Origin: Dyadobacter sp. CY343
GTDB lineage: Bacteria > Bacteroidota > Bacteroidia > Cytophagales > Spirosomataceae
DNA: 64,000 bases
Assembly (NCBI RefSeq): GCF_021390335.1
Contig: NZ_JAJUXK010000001.1
Span: 1-64,000, forward strand
Direction of reading: 5' to 3'
In this document: positions 17,419-26,411 of the stretch, in pieces
Position numbering within the stretch: the first letter of the stretch is position 1
Layout: each line of letters begins with the position of its first letter
Translations under genes and position numbers: made by a program
The notes under the pieces: model-generated
What the model saw: the letters and a program-made list of their open reading frames with translations, nothing else
Told to the model about the DNA's origin: nothing
Databases searched by the model: none

Positions 17419-18165
17419 TCACCTTTTTTGTGATTTAATTTTGTCCATGTACCAGCTGATCATCCGTGAAGTTGCGTCCGGCCGCTCCACCATTCCCATG
17501 TGACCGGCTTCCGCCAGAATAAACGGATAGCTTCGCTTCGGAAATTCTGACAATGTAATCAGACTTTCAAAAGGGATAATTTTATCCTGCATCCCGATAA
17601 TGAACAAAACGGGAAAGGGTAGCGCTTCCAGAACCGCAGTTCGGTCGGGGCGGTTGATCATCGCTGTAATGCCCACAATCAGCGCGTCGGCAGGAAGCTT
17701 CGAGTAAGTACTGATATGCGCTTCTACTTTCTCCGGAAATAATTCTTTAAAGCGATCCCCAAACATATTCGGGGCTGTATTTTTAATAAATGTCTCCGTG
17801 CCTTTGTTTCTCAGAATCTCGATAGCCTGATTTCTCTGCGCTTTCTTTGCCTCATCATCGGCATAGGCGGTGGAATGGAACAGGCCGAATCCTTCGAGCA
17901 TATCCTGGTATTTTTCAGCGAAAGCCAATGCAATATACCCGCCCATCGAGTGTCCGATCAGCGTGCATTTGTGAATATTTGCATTGGTTAAAAACCGGTG
18001 TAATTCGTCGGCGTACTCTTCAACAGACTGGCAGAAAGTGAAGAGTGAAATATTGGGCCTGACAATCGTATAATATTCGTTAATCGTCGCGTCAACGTAG
18101 TCCCAGATCGTATCGTCAGCTCCGTGACCGTGCAGTAATACCAGGGTTTTCCGGTGTAGATTCAT
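17419..18165 (-). CDS. Alpha/beta fold hydrolase
   Basis: A cytosolic 248-residue alpha/beta hydrolase with LLHGHGADD (oxyanion region), GHSMGGYIAL (nucleophile elbow Ser), a cap of about 70 residues, and AEAGHMGMVERP with the catalytic His. This is the common esterase/lyase type seen in MhpC- or PcaD-like proteins. No signal peptide is present. It lies 68 bases downstream of an acyl-CoA ligase gene in the same direction, so hydrolysis of a fatty ester or thioester is a possible joint role, but there is no direct evidence. Confidence 0.78.
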   Translation of the reverse strand: MNLHRKTLVLLHGHGADDTIWDYVDATINEYYTIVRPNISLFTFCQSVEEYADELHRFLTNANIHKCTLIGHSMGGYIALAFAEKYQDMLEGFGLFHSTAYADDEAKKAQRNQAIEILRNKGTETFIKNTAPNMFGDRFKELFPEKVEAHISTYSKLPADALIVGITAMINRPDRTAVLEALPFPVLFIIGMQDKIIPFESLITLSEFPKRSYPFILAEAGHMGMVERPDATSRMISWYMDKIKSQKR

Positions 18166-18233
18166 ATATATCGGCTTTCATTGTTGAGAACTTATTTGCC
18201 TAAATATACAGAAAGCTGACGCTAATTGTGCCC

Positions 18234-19952
18234 TTAACTCCCAATTTTCGCCATTTCCTCCTCCCGCAATGCTCTTCTCAGGATCTTGCCGACGTTGGTT
18301 TTGGGCAGCTCGCTGCGGAACTCGATCTGCTTCGGCCGCTTGTAGCCGGTCAGGTTTTCTTTACAGTATTCCCGTATCTTTTCTTCGGTCAGTGCAGGGT
18401 CTTTTTTAACAATATAAACCTTCACCATCTCACCCGATTTATCGTCGGGAATGCCCACACAGGCAACTTCCAGCACGCCCGGACATTGCGCGATCACGCC
18501 TTCTATTTCATTCGGATACACATTGAAACCCGAAACGAGTATCATATCTTTTTTCCGGTCCACGATCTTGAAAAAACCATCCGGATCCTCGATACCAATA
18601 TCCCCGGTCTTGAACCAGCGCCCATTTTCATCTTCAAAAATAACCTTCTCAGTTTCATCCGGCCTGTTGTAATACCCAAGCATAATCTGTGGTCCTTTGG
18701 CGCATATTTCGCCTTTTTCACCAACAGGTAGCCAGTTTCCATCGTCACTCAGAATGCGCATTTCGGTGCTCGGAAAAGGAAGCCCGATCGTACCTTGTCT
18801 GTGCTTTTCGTCGAGCGGATTAACGGATAGTACCGGCGAAGTTTCAGAAAGTCCGTAACCTTCCACCAGTATGCAGCCGGTTGTTTCTTCCCACCGGTCA
18901 GCCACTACCTTTTGCAAAGCCATTCCACCCGCAATGGTAATTTTCAGTTCGCTGAAATCTACGGAAGCGAAGTCGGGATTATTGAGTAAGCCGTTAAAAA
19001 GGGTATTCAGTCCGGGGAAGATATGGAATCGGAATTTTTTAAGCTCTTTAATGAATGCAGGAATATCTTTGGGATTGGTGATCAAAACATTCAAAGCGCC
19101 CCACTTAATGCCACATAACCCATTGATTGTCATTGCGAAAACGTGGTACAGAGGCAGCGCGCCGACCAATGTAAGTTGATTTGAATTAGGCGATTTCCGC
19201 ATTTTGGACATCAGCCACTCATTTATTCCCTCCACATTCGCGATCAGGTTCCGGTGACTCAGCATGGCGCCTTTGGAAATGCCGGTAGTGCCGCCGGTAT
19301 ATTGAATGAATGCGACGTCAATGCCAGAAACATTAGGCCGCTTGTAGGTAAGTCCTGCACCTGTTGCAATTGCCGTAGAAAAGCTGGTAGCCTGCGGAAT
19401 ATGATAACCCGGCACCATTTTCTTTACATATTTGACTACTGCATTCACAATGAGCTTCTTAGGAAAGCCCATCAAGTCGCCGATCTCCGTAATAATTACG
19501 TGTTGTATATTGGTATTTTCAAGAACCTTTTGAAGATTTTGTGCAAAATTGGCAAGTATTACGATCGCTTTCGCTCCTGAATCTTTGAACTGGTGCTGCA
19601 TTTCGCGACACGTATAAAGCGGATTGGTATTCACGATCACAAGTCCTGCCCTCAGCGCGCCCATCATTGCTACCGGATACTGCAGCAGGTTGGGCATTTG
19701 AATTGCAATCCGGTCGCCCTGTTTCAGGCCAACACTCTGCAGGTAAGCAGCAAAATTCCTGGAAAGCGCATCCAACTGACTGAATGTGATCGCCTTACCC
19801 ATATTCGTATAAGCTGGCTTATCCGCATTTTGCTGAAAGCTGATCTCCATCATCTCAACGAGCGAAGAGTAAGCGTCCGGGTTGATTTCGAATGGAATAC
19901 CTTCCGGATAGTTTTTAAGCCACGGATAAGAATCCTTTGAAGACTCAATCAT
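18234..19952 (-). CDS. Long-chain fatty acid-CoA ligase (FadD-like)
   Basis: A 572-residue ANL-superfamily adenylating enzyme that activates fatty acids with ATP and CoA. Motifs are the P-loop-like YTGGTTGISKGAMLSHRN, the GYGLSETSPV block, TGDIG with the catalytic Asp, SGFNVYPNEIEG and the C-terminal catalytic lysine in TNVGKILRR. The order and length match FadD. It is probably membrane-associated. It lies upstream of an alpha/beta hydrolase on the same strand and after a GNAT gene. Chain length preference cannot be read from the sequence. Confidence 0.9.
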   Translation of the reverse strand: MIESSKDSYPWLKNYPEGIPFEINPDAYSSLVEMMEISFQQNADKPAYTNMGKAITFSQLDALSRNFAAYLQSVGLKQGDRIAIQMPNLLQYPVAMMGALRAGLVIVNTNPLYTCREMQHQFKDSGAKAIVILANFAQNLQKVLENTNIQHVIITEIGDLMGFPKKLIVNAVVKYVKKMVPGYHIPQATSFSTAIATGAGLTYKRPNVSGIDVAFIQYTGGTTGISKGAMLSHRNLIANVEGINEWLMSKMRKSPNSNQLTLVGALPLYHVFAMTINGLCGIKWGALNVLITNPKDIPAFIKELKKFRFHIFPGLNTLFNGLLNNPDFASVDFSELKITIAGGMALQKVVADRWEETTGCILVEGYGLSETSPVLSVNPLDEKHRQGTIGLPFPSTEMRILSDDGNWLPVGEKGEICAKGPQIMLGYYNRPDETEKVIFEDENGRWFKTGDIGIEDPDGFFKIVDRKKDMILVSGFNVYPNEIEGVIAQCPGVLEVACVGIPDDKSGEMVKVYIVKKDPALTEEKIREYCKENLTGYKRPKQIEFRSELPKTNVGKILRRALREEEMAKIGS

Positions 19953-20089
19953 AATGGTGGGGGCTAAGGGTTTCAGAACTGCGTTCGATAGCTTAATGTA
20001 AATAATTAAGCCAAAACTTTATTACTACAATGCAATTAATTTTCGCACGCAGAAATATCGGTATTAAAACGAAAAGCCGGATTCTGCTA

Positions 20090-20599
20090 TTATCTACGGG
20101 AAATTTCCCACCGCCAAAGCAATCCTTCGTCGGGATCGCTGACATCTTCTGTTTGAGCAAAACCGATTTTTTCCAGCAGGCGGGCGGAGGTATTTTCTTC
20201 TGAAAGCGTATGAGCGACTACCTTCAATACGCCGGATTGACCGAATGCGTGGTCAACAAGTCCCTGTGCAGTTTCGGTACCCAGCCCTTTTCCACGATGG
20301 GAAGGCATAATTTCGTAGCCAATTTCTACCATACCAGTCGAATCAGGCTCCCCCTTGTAGCCGCAGGATCCGATCAGTTGGTTGTCGGGCTTGTAAATAA
20401 TAAGATAAACCCACCAGTTTCGAAGCGGCGGATGCGCTTTCCAGCGGTGGTAGGAAGGGGTAAACGTATCGCGGAATTCGGTCCATTTTTTTGGAACATT
20501 CACGCCCATTACCCTGGCGAGTGTGTTATTCCCCAGGCGGATCGCATCGAAAAGGGTGTCGTCGCAGGGTACTATTCTTAAATTAGGGGTCTCAATCAT
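20090..20599 (-). CDS. GNAT-family N-acetyltransferase (RimJ/RimL type)
   Basis: A 169-residue GNAT protein of the Acetyltransf_3 group. It begins MIETPNLRIVPCDDTLF and has the acetyl-CoA loop RGKGLGTETAQGLVD, then a KVVAHTLSEENTSARLLEKIGF segment in which the N and L positions match family pattern. Relatives acetylate ribosomal protein N-termini, amino acids or small molecules. The ATG at 20599 is preferred over a TTG seven codons upstream. The stop of the next membrane-protein gene lies 30 bases upstream of it. The substrate is unknown. Confidence 0.82.
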   Translation of the reverse strand: MIETPNLRIVPCDDTLFDAIRLGNNTLARVMGVNVPKKWTEFRDTFTPSYHRWKAHPPLRNWWVYLIIYKPDNQLIGSCGYKGEPDSTGMVEIGYEIMPSHRGKGLGTETAQGLVDHAFGQSGVLKVVAHTLSEENTSARLLEKIGFAQTEDVSDPDEGLLWRWEISRR

Positions 20600-20629
20600 A
20601 TCGTGAATATCGACCCCCAATTTAAGAAA

Positions 20630-22021
20630 CTATGAATTGTTTTCGTCGAAACGATCTGTAATTGCTTTTCTGATCGCCTGGTGCGGACGCATTCCCGAGC
20701 TTTTCGTCCGCGAAACAGCTCGGTCGGCTGAGGCATTCGATCGGGCCCGCAGCGCCAGGTTGGAAACAGTCAGGTGGCTGTCTCTCCACGAATCATATTC
20801 CTCTTCGCTCATCACATCCCGGCTTACTTTACCATGTGCATAACCATCACCAAATGATTGGATTCTGCTGTCGGTAAGTGCATTGCGGCGTTCGGCTTCC
20901 AGGCTTTCTATCTCAGCGCGGATTGCCGATTCTTCCTCCCTAAGTTCTTCGAGCTTTGGCAACAAAGCGAGGTCATTTTCGAGAATGCTTTTTTGCGTCA
21001 TGTGCAGGTTAAGCTGTTCCTGAAGTGGCTCCATTTGTTTCAAAATTCTTTTTCTGCGTCTTCTTAATCTACCCAGTTTCGGGTCAATTTGCAGCCAGCG
21101 ATACCAGAAACCCTGCAATACCGGCAGCGCCATACCTAGTGAAACTGCACCTGCCACTGCAAATAATACCCCGCTCAGTACAAAAGAAAGCAGCGCCCAG
21201 GGACTGTTCACCAGATCCATATTCAATTGATCCGAATTCCGCAAAGCGCCTTCTATTTTATCCGTCAGCTCGGGACTGCTGATCGGCGCGCCCGTCATCG
21301 GGTCAACTGCATTGAGTTGCAGGTTTTTGACTGATTTATTGATTGCTTCTTTTAGCTTGTCTGTCCTATAAGCTTCATACCGGAACCAACCAAGAATAAC
21401 CAGCGTAACGATCGCGAAAATGGAGAGTGTTAGTTTAAAACCGGCATATCTCGACCTTGCTTTCGGTGTTTCGTTTTTGTGATAAGGTTCTTCAACGAGC
21501 CTGTCGTAGGCAGGTTTTAATAGGATAGACAACATCGCCAAACCAATTGCAAATGCCCACGCTTCATTCGGATTTCTGATATTCAGCGCATAAGCCACAA
21601 TTTCGTGGGAAATGATCAGGTCACCGGCTATGAAAGAAATTCCGGCCGCCAGAAATATCAATCCGGCAACTAATGAATAGGAAGGCGCTTTGTCTGCTCT
21701 TTTTTCCCGCAGCTGCTCCGATTGTACATCAATATCAACTACCGATCTTTCCAGATCTTTCATTTGGCGGGCAGTTCCGTTAAGCGCCATCATCTCAGCC
21801 TGCAACTTATCGTAGGCTCCCTTATGCAGTTGCTGAGTTTCCTGGGTTCTTGTCCTCACAGAAGATAACTCGTCTTTTTTGGAGCCAAGGCGCTCCCGGA
21901 TCCAGTCGTGATTGACATCACTGGATAAATATGATTCGTAAACCTGGCGGTCAATTCCTTCAATACCACGTGTATAACCGTGCTGGTAATCGCCGCTTTC
22001 GTTTGGATTTTGCTCGTTCAT
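20630..22021 (-). CDS. Uncharacterised membrane protein with flanking coiled coils
   Basis: A 463-residue protein of no family I recognise. Four hydrophobic segments lie near residues 115-137, 153-169, 196-213 and 275-300. Before them is a heptad-rich helical stretch (about 45-110) and after them another (about 315-385) with many Glu, Gln, Arg and Leu. The tail is charged and probably disordered. The layout resembles that of the next gene upstream (22099-23238): coiled coil, four helices, coiled coil. The pair is probably cotranscribed (77-base gap). A structural or scaffold role at the inner membrane is possible but not shown. Confidence 0.7.
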   Translation of the reverse strand: MNEQNPNESGDYQHGYTRGIEGIDRQVYESYLSSDVNHDWIRERLGSKKDELSSVRTRTQETQQLHKGAYDKLQAEMMALNGTARQMKDLERSVVDIDVQSEQLREKRADKAPSYSLVAGLIFLAAGISFIAGDLIISHEIVAYALNIRNPNEAWAFAIGLAMLSILLKPAYDRLVEEPYHKNETPKARSRYAGFKLTLSIFAIVTLVILGWFRYEAYRTDKLKEAINKSVKNLQLNAVDPMTGAPISSPELTDKIEGALRNSDQLNMDLVNSPWALLSFVLSGVLFAVAGAVSLGMALPVLQGFWYRWLQIDPKLGRLRRRRKRILKQMEPLQEQLNLHMTQKSILENDLALLPKLEELREEESAIRAEIESLEAERRNALTDSRIQSFGDGYAHGKVSRDVMSEEEYDSWRDSHLTVSNLALRARSNASADRAVSRTKSSGMRPHQAIRKAITDRFDENNS

Positions 22022-22098
22022 GATCTGTTATTTTTTATTGATCAGGTGGGAGATTTGAAAAAATCAGGCCATCGGGCCGGTAGTGTCGCTTCAAAAAG

Positions 22099-23238
22099 CT
22101 ACTTAATGCCCTTCTGGATCAGGTTGAGCTGGCGGGTAGTAAGCTCATTTTTCATGCGGCGGGCGAGAAAGAACTCACTTTCGAAAAGTTTGATCAGCAT
22201 ATCGCGCTTCGCAAAAAGCCTGTCCCGCTCAGTTTCAGAAGCACTTTGTTCCCGGAGAACCTGCCACTTTTTGACCCTTATTTCATCAATTTCTTCCTGT
22301 AATACCTGGCAGTCAGCCTCCCAGTTGGAAGTATTGTCCCTGTAATCGCGCCGGTCATTCCTGATATTCAGCCACGATTGCAGGTCGTTGCGGAGAACGG
22401 TAATATTGCTTAGCAGTAATTTTCCCGCAAAAAGGAACAGGAAGAATACGAATATGAACAGGGCGAAAGCCTGCCACCAGGTTTGGTGCGTGATCACATT
22501 TGCAAATACAAAAAGCGCAGCTGCAAAAGGCAAACCCACTTCTTCCAGCAGCGATTTCCAGGTTACTTTCGATTCCGTATCGTGAAACAGAGAAATCTTG
22601 CCAAACAAACTGAACATACCCGCCAGGAAAACGCCGAGAGCGATCCATGAATTATCGCTAAAAACAGGCTTTAACGATTCCCGAATCAGGAAGAAGTTGC
22701 CAATGCACATCGCAATGCATAAGGTGATCCCGATTAATGTTCTGGGTAAATGATGTTCGCCAGCCAGCTTATCCGCAGGATGTTTCAGCTTCTCCTGCAA
22801 TTCTTCGATCCGGTTATTTTTTTGACCGATAAAAAGGTTCAGTTCCTGGATCCGCTCATTTTGCTGTTCGATATTCGCGATATGCTCAGCCGCGAGATTT
22901 GAAAAGTACTTTTGGATTATATCTGTTTTCTCATGCGGATCAGATTCCGACAGGCCGAACAAAACACCTTCGTCGCGCAGCATATCTTCGTCTTCCAGCC
23001 AATACGGAATAGTTACTTCCACCCGCTGCAATTCCCGCACTTCCGGCTCAGCCTGAGCAGCTGCATATTGAACAGTAGCAGGCTTAACCTCCGCTGTTGG
23101 AATGCGCTTCTCGTCCGCGTAAACGGCATTTGATATGGAATTCTGATCTGTTTCGACAGGTTCGTCGTCGTAGTATTGGTTCTCGTCCGACTCTTTCGTA
23201 CGGAACCAGTTCGCAATGTATTCAGTGAATTTGGCCAT
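22099..23238 (-). CDS. Uncharacterised membrane protein with flanking coiled coils
   Basis: A 379-residue protein without a recognised family. The first 110 residues are acidic and probably disordered, residues 115-155 form a likely coiled coil, four membrane segments lie near 167-186, 197-216, 234-251 and 256-274, and residues 300-350 form a second helical, charged stretch. Topology mirrors that of the next gene downstream, so the two may have arisen by duplication or form a complex. The upstream neighbour (97 bases away) is a small possible HolD-like gene in the same direction. Confidence 0.7.
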   Translation of the reverse strand: MAKFTEYIANWFRTKESDENQYYDDEPVETDQNSISNAVYADEKRIPTAEVKPATVQYAAAQAEPEVRELQRVEVTIPYWLEDEDMLRDEGVLFGLSESDPHEKTDIIQKYFSNLAAEHIANIEQQNERIQELNLFIGQKNNRIEELQEKLKHPADKLAGEHHLPRTLIGITLCIAMCIGNFFLIRESLKPVFSDNSWIALGVFLAGMFSLFGKISLFHDTESKVTWKSLLEEVGLPFAAALFVFANVITHQTWWQAFALFIFVFFLFLFAGKLLLSNITVLRNDLQSWLNIRNDRRDYRDNTSNWEADCQVLQEEIDEIRVKKWQVLREQSASETERDRLFAKRDMLIKLFESEFFLARRMKNELTTRQLNLIQKGIK

Positions 23239-23335
23239 AGATTTTCATGGGTTAGCCTGCGATTATCCATGAAAACACGGAAATTCACTACATTATTGTG
23301 ATGACCGGCATTTAAATAGCGTAACCCGCTCGGAA

Positions 23336-23953
23336 CTAGGACATTTCGAACATTTGCTTCAATGCCTGCCAGAGTTTTTTCTTCAAATTACGGTCCGCTT
23401 CAATCACTACCAGCGGATCGGCCAACAGGAACCAGATCCCGTCGACATTTTTGGGGGTATAGGGCGCGAGCAGCAGGTCGAGGTGCAGCCTGATCAGCGG
23501 CACACCGAATGTGATGAAGAAATTGGTTCTCTTTTCTGAAAACACTTTTCGCGCATCCTGGCCGGGTAAAAAGCTAAAATTGAGAATATCTGCATGCTCG
23601 GTTGAATGCCCCACCGCTTTGAGGATATTATCTAAAAACAGTGCCTCTGAGGCGAGCATATCTTTCTGCTTTTGTTCGTCGATCAGGATCAGGACTTTGT
23701 GTTTAAGTTTTGGAAAATCAGGAGTGGCAGGCGGGGTAACAACCGGCGTCGCGTGAAGTATTGTTTTAGGCTCAGCAACTACGGGCGTAGAAACTTCGGG
23801 TACCGGCGTTTTTGCCTGAGGTTCCGGTAAAGTTTTCGCGGAAACCTCTTCTAGCGCAGGTTTGGCCGCTGCCGGAGCTGCAATAATATCTTCGGGCAGC
23901 TGAAAGAGCGTTTCATGCTGGTAAAGGATTTGAAACAATGCAGAAGAGCTCAT
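23336..23953 (-). CDS. Unknown protein, possibly HolD-like (DNA polymerase III psi fold)
   Basis: A 205-residue protein. Residues 25-80 are a Pro/Ala/Glu-rich linker. Residues 84-202 look like an alpha/beta domain: strand HKVLILID, helix with LASEALFLDNIL, strand ITFG (147-150), strand LADPLVV (177-183), and a final helix LKKKLWQALKQMF. The last elements resemble the ending of HolD and uracil-glycosylase-fold proteins, where a small-residue strand is followed by a basic helix with a W. This similarity is by eye and weak. It lies 11 bases after the nuclease gene's stop on the same strand side and 97 bases before two membrane genes. Confidence 0.5.
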   Translation of the reverse strand: MSSSALFQILYQHETLFQLPEDIIAAPAAAKPALEEVSAKTLPEPQAKTPVPEVSTPVVAEPKTILHATPVVTPPATPDFPKLKHKVLILIDEQKQKDMLASEALFLDNILKAVGHSTEHADILNFSFLPGQDARKVFSEKRTNFFITFGVPLIRLHLDLLLAPYTPKNVDGIWFLLADPLVVIEADRNLKKKLWQALKQMFEMS

Positions 23954-23964
23954 TGGTTTTCAGC

Positions 23965-24513
23965 TTAAAGTTTACCCACAGAATAATCCGCAATACTCCA
24001 TATCCCCAGCCGCTGTTTTCTCGCCTGTATTTCCAGATTTGCATATTCGGTACTGGTCGAATATTTCTTGAAATGTACCGCAAGTCCCTGCTTGACCAGT
24101 TCTTTATTCAAAACCCGGCCGTCGGGCAATACTACTTCGCCGAGTAGGCGGCCATACTTGTCGAAGTTACCTGCATGCCGGATCTGTACGGTTTTCCGAA
24201 AGCAGGCGTCGCTTGTGAATTGTTTGGCTACCTTATAAAATGGCCGGCCGCGCTCAGGTGAATTCACATGTAAAAACCGGATCCTGACCGGCATTCCCGC
24301 GCGGCGCCCCGTTTTTCTACCACTAAATATATATTTCAGTTCAATCGTATCCCCATCCTGTATTCCAATTACCTCCGCCCGTAGCGGGTTCGGGAGAGTT
24401 TGTTGCTGAATAGAGGATTCCCTGGAACTTGAATGGTTGACAAAGGCAGTTAATGCGAAAAAGCAAATCAGGGATGTCAGTTTCCCGATGGTCAGTTTTA
24501 AAAAAGATTGCAC
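23965..24513 (-). CDS. Exported thermonuclease-family protein (SNase-like)
   Basis: A 182-residue protein with an N-terminal hydrophobic export segment (SLICFFALTAFVNHSSS) and a staphylococcal nuclease fold. Family marks are IGIQDGDTIEL (metal-binding Asp), RIRFLHVNSPERG (Arg and Asp/Asn positions, with N in place of the common D), KYGRLLGEVVLPDGR and the late KQGLAV with an Arg/Lys-rich end. It should cut nucleic acids outside the cytoplasm. VNSPE rather than IDTPE may affect calcium binding. It lies 48 bases after the cytochrome gene on the same strand. Confidence 0.82.
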   Translation of the reverse strand: MQSFLKLTIGKLTSLICFFALTAFVNHSSSRESSIQQQTLPNPLRAEVIGIQDGDTIELKYIFSGRKTGRRAGMPVRIRFLHVNSPERGRPFYKVAKQFTSDACFRKTVQIRHAGNFDKYGRLLGEVVLPDGRVLNKELVKQGLAVHFKKYSTSTEYANLEIQARKQRLGIWSIADYSVGKL

Positions 24514-24561
24514 GCGTTTTTACTAAAATAAAAAATAGAAATAAGGGAGATAAGCCGGGTA

Positions 24562-24960
24562 TTATTGTTCCAGCTTGTACCATTTGACGTTTTTCAGCGG
24601 AGTCCGGCGAGTCGAGGCGATCGTGGGGCTGTAGTGTTTTTCGAGATAATCGAGTACCGGCTTCTCTGTTTCACCCAGGTCCCAAAGGTTGTGATTTGCC
24701 TGCATCCAGCGGATCTTTTGTTTCCAGCCGTCGTGGGTAAACCGGTTATTCAGGATCAGTTTCGAGTTGTGGCAGGTAGTACACTGGGCTTTCACCAGGT
24801 GCAGGTTTTCGTCGGTAACCAGACCAGTTTCTTTGTCCTTTTTCAATGTATCCAACTTCAAAAGCGTGGCAGACTGTTCCAAACCAGCCCGATCTACATT
24901 CGACCCAAATGAAAAAAGCAGGATTCCAATACTAGTAAAAAAGATCAATAACAGTTTCAT
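24562..24960 (-). CDS. Monohaem cytochrome c, SorB-like subunit
   Basis: A 132-residue exported protein with a hydrophobic N-terminus and a single haem c site CTTCH, followed by a helix and a possible axial ligand region. It follows the sulfite oxidase gene by 10 bases on the same strand. In known SorAB enzymes a molybdopterin subunit passes electrons to such a cytochrome; that role is inferred here from the pairing. The Met axial ligand is not certain: W-M-Q near residue 86 is a candidate. Confidence 0.8.
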   Translation of the reverse strand: MKLLLIFFTSIGILLFSFGSNVDRAGLEQSATLLKLDTLKKDKETGLVTDENLHLVKAQCTTCHNSKLILNNRFTHDGWKQKIRWMQANHNLWDLGETEKPVLDYLEKHYSPTIASTRRTPLKNVKWYKLEQ

Positions 24961-24970
24961 AATGTAGCTT

Positions 24971-26203
24971 TTAACCGACTTTCACCGCAATTCTCTCACA
25001 CGCATTATTCAGGTAACCGCCAGGATTCCACGCCGGGATTACCATCGGCTGCGCATTACCTTTCGAATCGGTCGCTTTCACCCAAACTTCATAATATCCG
25101 TTTGAAGGAAATTTAATATTTGTATTCCAATGCTGCCAGGCAAGCCGATTCGCCGGCGTTTCGAGCTTGCATTCTTTCCAGGTAGAACCAAAATCGATAG
25201 ATACTTCCACTTTCTTAACGGAAAGATCGCCTGCCCACGCATGTCCGCGCAATGCAAGTTCTTTATCCGGCGCGATCATAGCGCCCGATTTTGGAAAAGT
25301 GATCAGCGACTTCACCGGCATTGACTCAATAATCCGGAAATACTGGTCCGTTTGCGGAACATCTTCACCCGGCGCAACCGGACTTTTAGGCATTCTGTAA
25401 CTATGTCCCTCCATTTTCGCCCCGTCGTGCACCTTGTTACGCACCGAAATACTGCTCAGCCATTTCCCTGAAACCGAAGCCGGCCAGCCACCGATCACGA
25501 GCCTGAGCGGGTAACCGTGAAATTCAGGAATATCCTTTCCATTCAGTTGCCAGGCGATCAGTGTCTCATTTTCCAATGCTTTTGCAATAGGTACCCCGCG
25601 TGAAATCGCCTCTTTTTTCGGGTCGCGGCTCAGGTGCTGGTCTTTGCCGTGATATCCAATATAAACCGCATCGTCTTTAATCCCCACATCAGCCAGAATA
25701 TCCTTCAACCGCACTCCGGTCCACGAGGCGCAATGCACCGCGCCCTGGCCCCACTGGTTTCCCGAAGCCTGCGGCTGGAAACCCGACCGGCCATTCCCGC
25801 CGCATTCGAGTACAAGCTGGTAAGTATAGGTTTTGAATTTCTTTTTAAGATCTTCCAGGGTATAGGTTTTCGGCGCTTTCGCGGATTCTCCGTCAATAGT
25901 AAGCGTCCACTTGCTTACGTCGAATTTTTCGGGGATGAGTCCGTTATTTCGGATAAACATTTTTTCGACCGGCGTGATCTTGTCGTCCAGCAAATGCACC
26001 GGCGATTCCACATTCCAGGGTTTATCTCCCTGCACGATCATTTCCGGATTTTTACCTTTTAATGCGTCGCCCTCATCCCATTGCAGGGGTACATATCCTT
26101 CGGGCATTTTATCAGCAAATACCATTTGACTGCCCAAAGCAGTGCCAAGAACAGTTAAGCCGCTCTTCTTCAAAAAACCTCTTCTATCTAATGCAGGCTT
26201 CAT
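24971..26203 (-). CDS. Molybdopterin-dependent sulfite oxidase, SorA-like
   Basis: A 410-residue periplasmic enzyme that oxidises sulfite to sulfate, using a molybdenum cofactor. The Tat signal DRRGFLKKSGLTVLGTALG follows the ATG at 26203; a start at 26239 would add 12 residues before it. The cofactor-binding block LECGGNGRSGF carries the conserved Cys ligand, followed by the WGQGAVHCASWTGVRLKDIL segment typical of the family, and a C-terminal Ig-like dimerisation domain with WKECKLETP. The next gene (10 bases on) encodes a monohaem cytochrome c, so the two look like a SorAB pair. Confidence 0.88.
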   Translation of the reverse strand: MKPALDRRGFLKKSGLTVLGTALGSQMVFADKMPEGYVPLQWDEGDALKGKNPEMIVQGDKPWNVESPVHLLDDKITPVEKMFIRNNGLIPEKFDVSKWTLTIDGESAKAPKTYTLEDLKKKFKTYTYQLVLECGGNGRSGFQPQASGNQWGQGAVHCASWTGVRLKDILADVGIKDDAVYIGYHGKDQHLSRDPKKEAISRGVPIAKALENETLIAWQLNGKDIPEFHGYPLRLVIGGWPASVSGKWLSSISVRNKVHDGAKMEGHSYRMPKSPVAPGEDVPQTDQYFRIIESMPVKSLITFPKSGAMIAPDKELALRGHAWAGDLSVKKVEVSIDFGSTWKECKLETPANRLAWQHWNTNIKFPSNGYYEVWVKATDSKGNAQPMVIPAWNPGGYLNNACERIAVKVG

Positions 26204-26298
26204 TTTGGATTCAGGAAAAATTTCTTGTTCGATAACCAAATTTAGATAATCCTGTCTGGTTACCTAGTCCGAAAGCCGATAATAAGGAAATTTTACAC

Positions 26299-26327
26299 AA
26301 AAAAAGAGGCTACCAACCGGTAGCCTC
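26299..26327 (-). terminator. Terminator of the ferritin-like operon
   Basis: GAGGCTAC / GTAGCCTC form a perfect 8-bp stem. On the minus strand the stem is followed by seven T and lies 85 bases after the stop of the gene at 26412. Confidence 0.85.
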
Positions 26328-26411
26328 AAAGTCAAGAATAGTGCGTTGTAACACTTCGAACTTACTGTCACATACAAGTGTATGTATACGTCCAACAGGG
26401 GAAGATTTACT

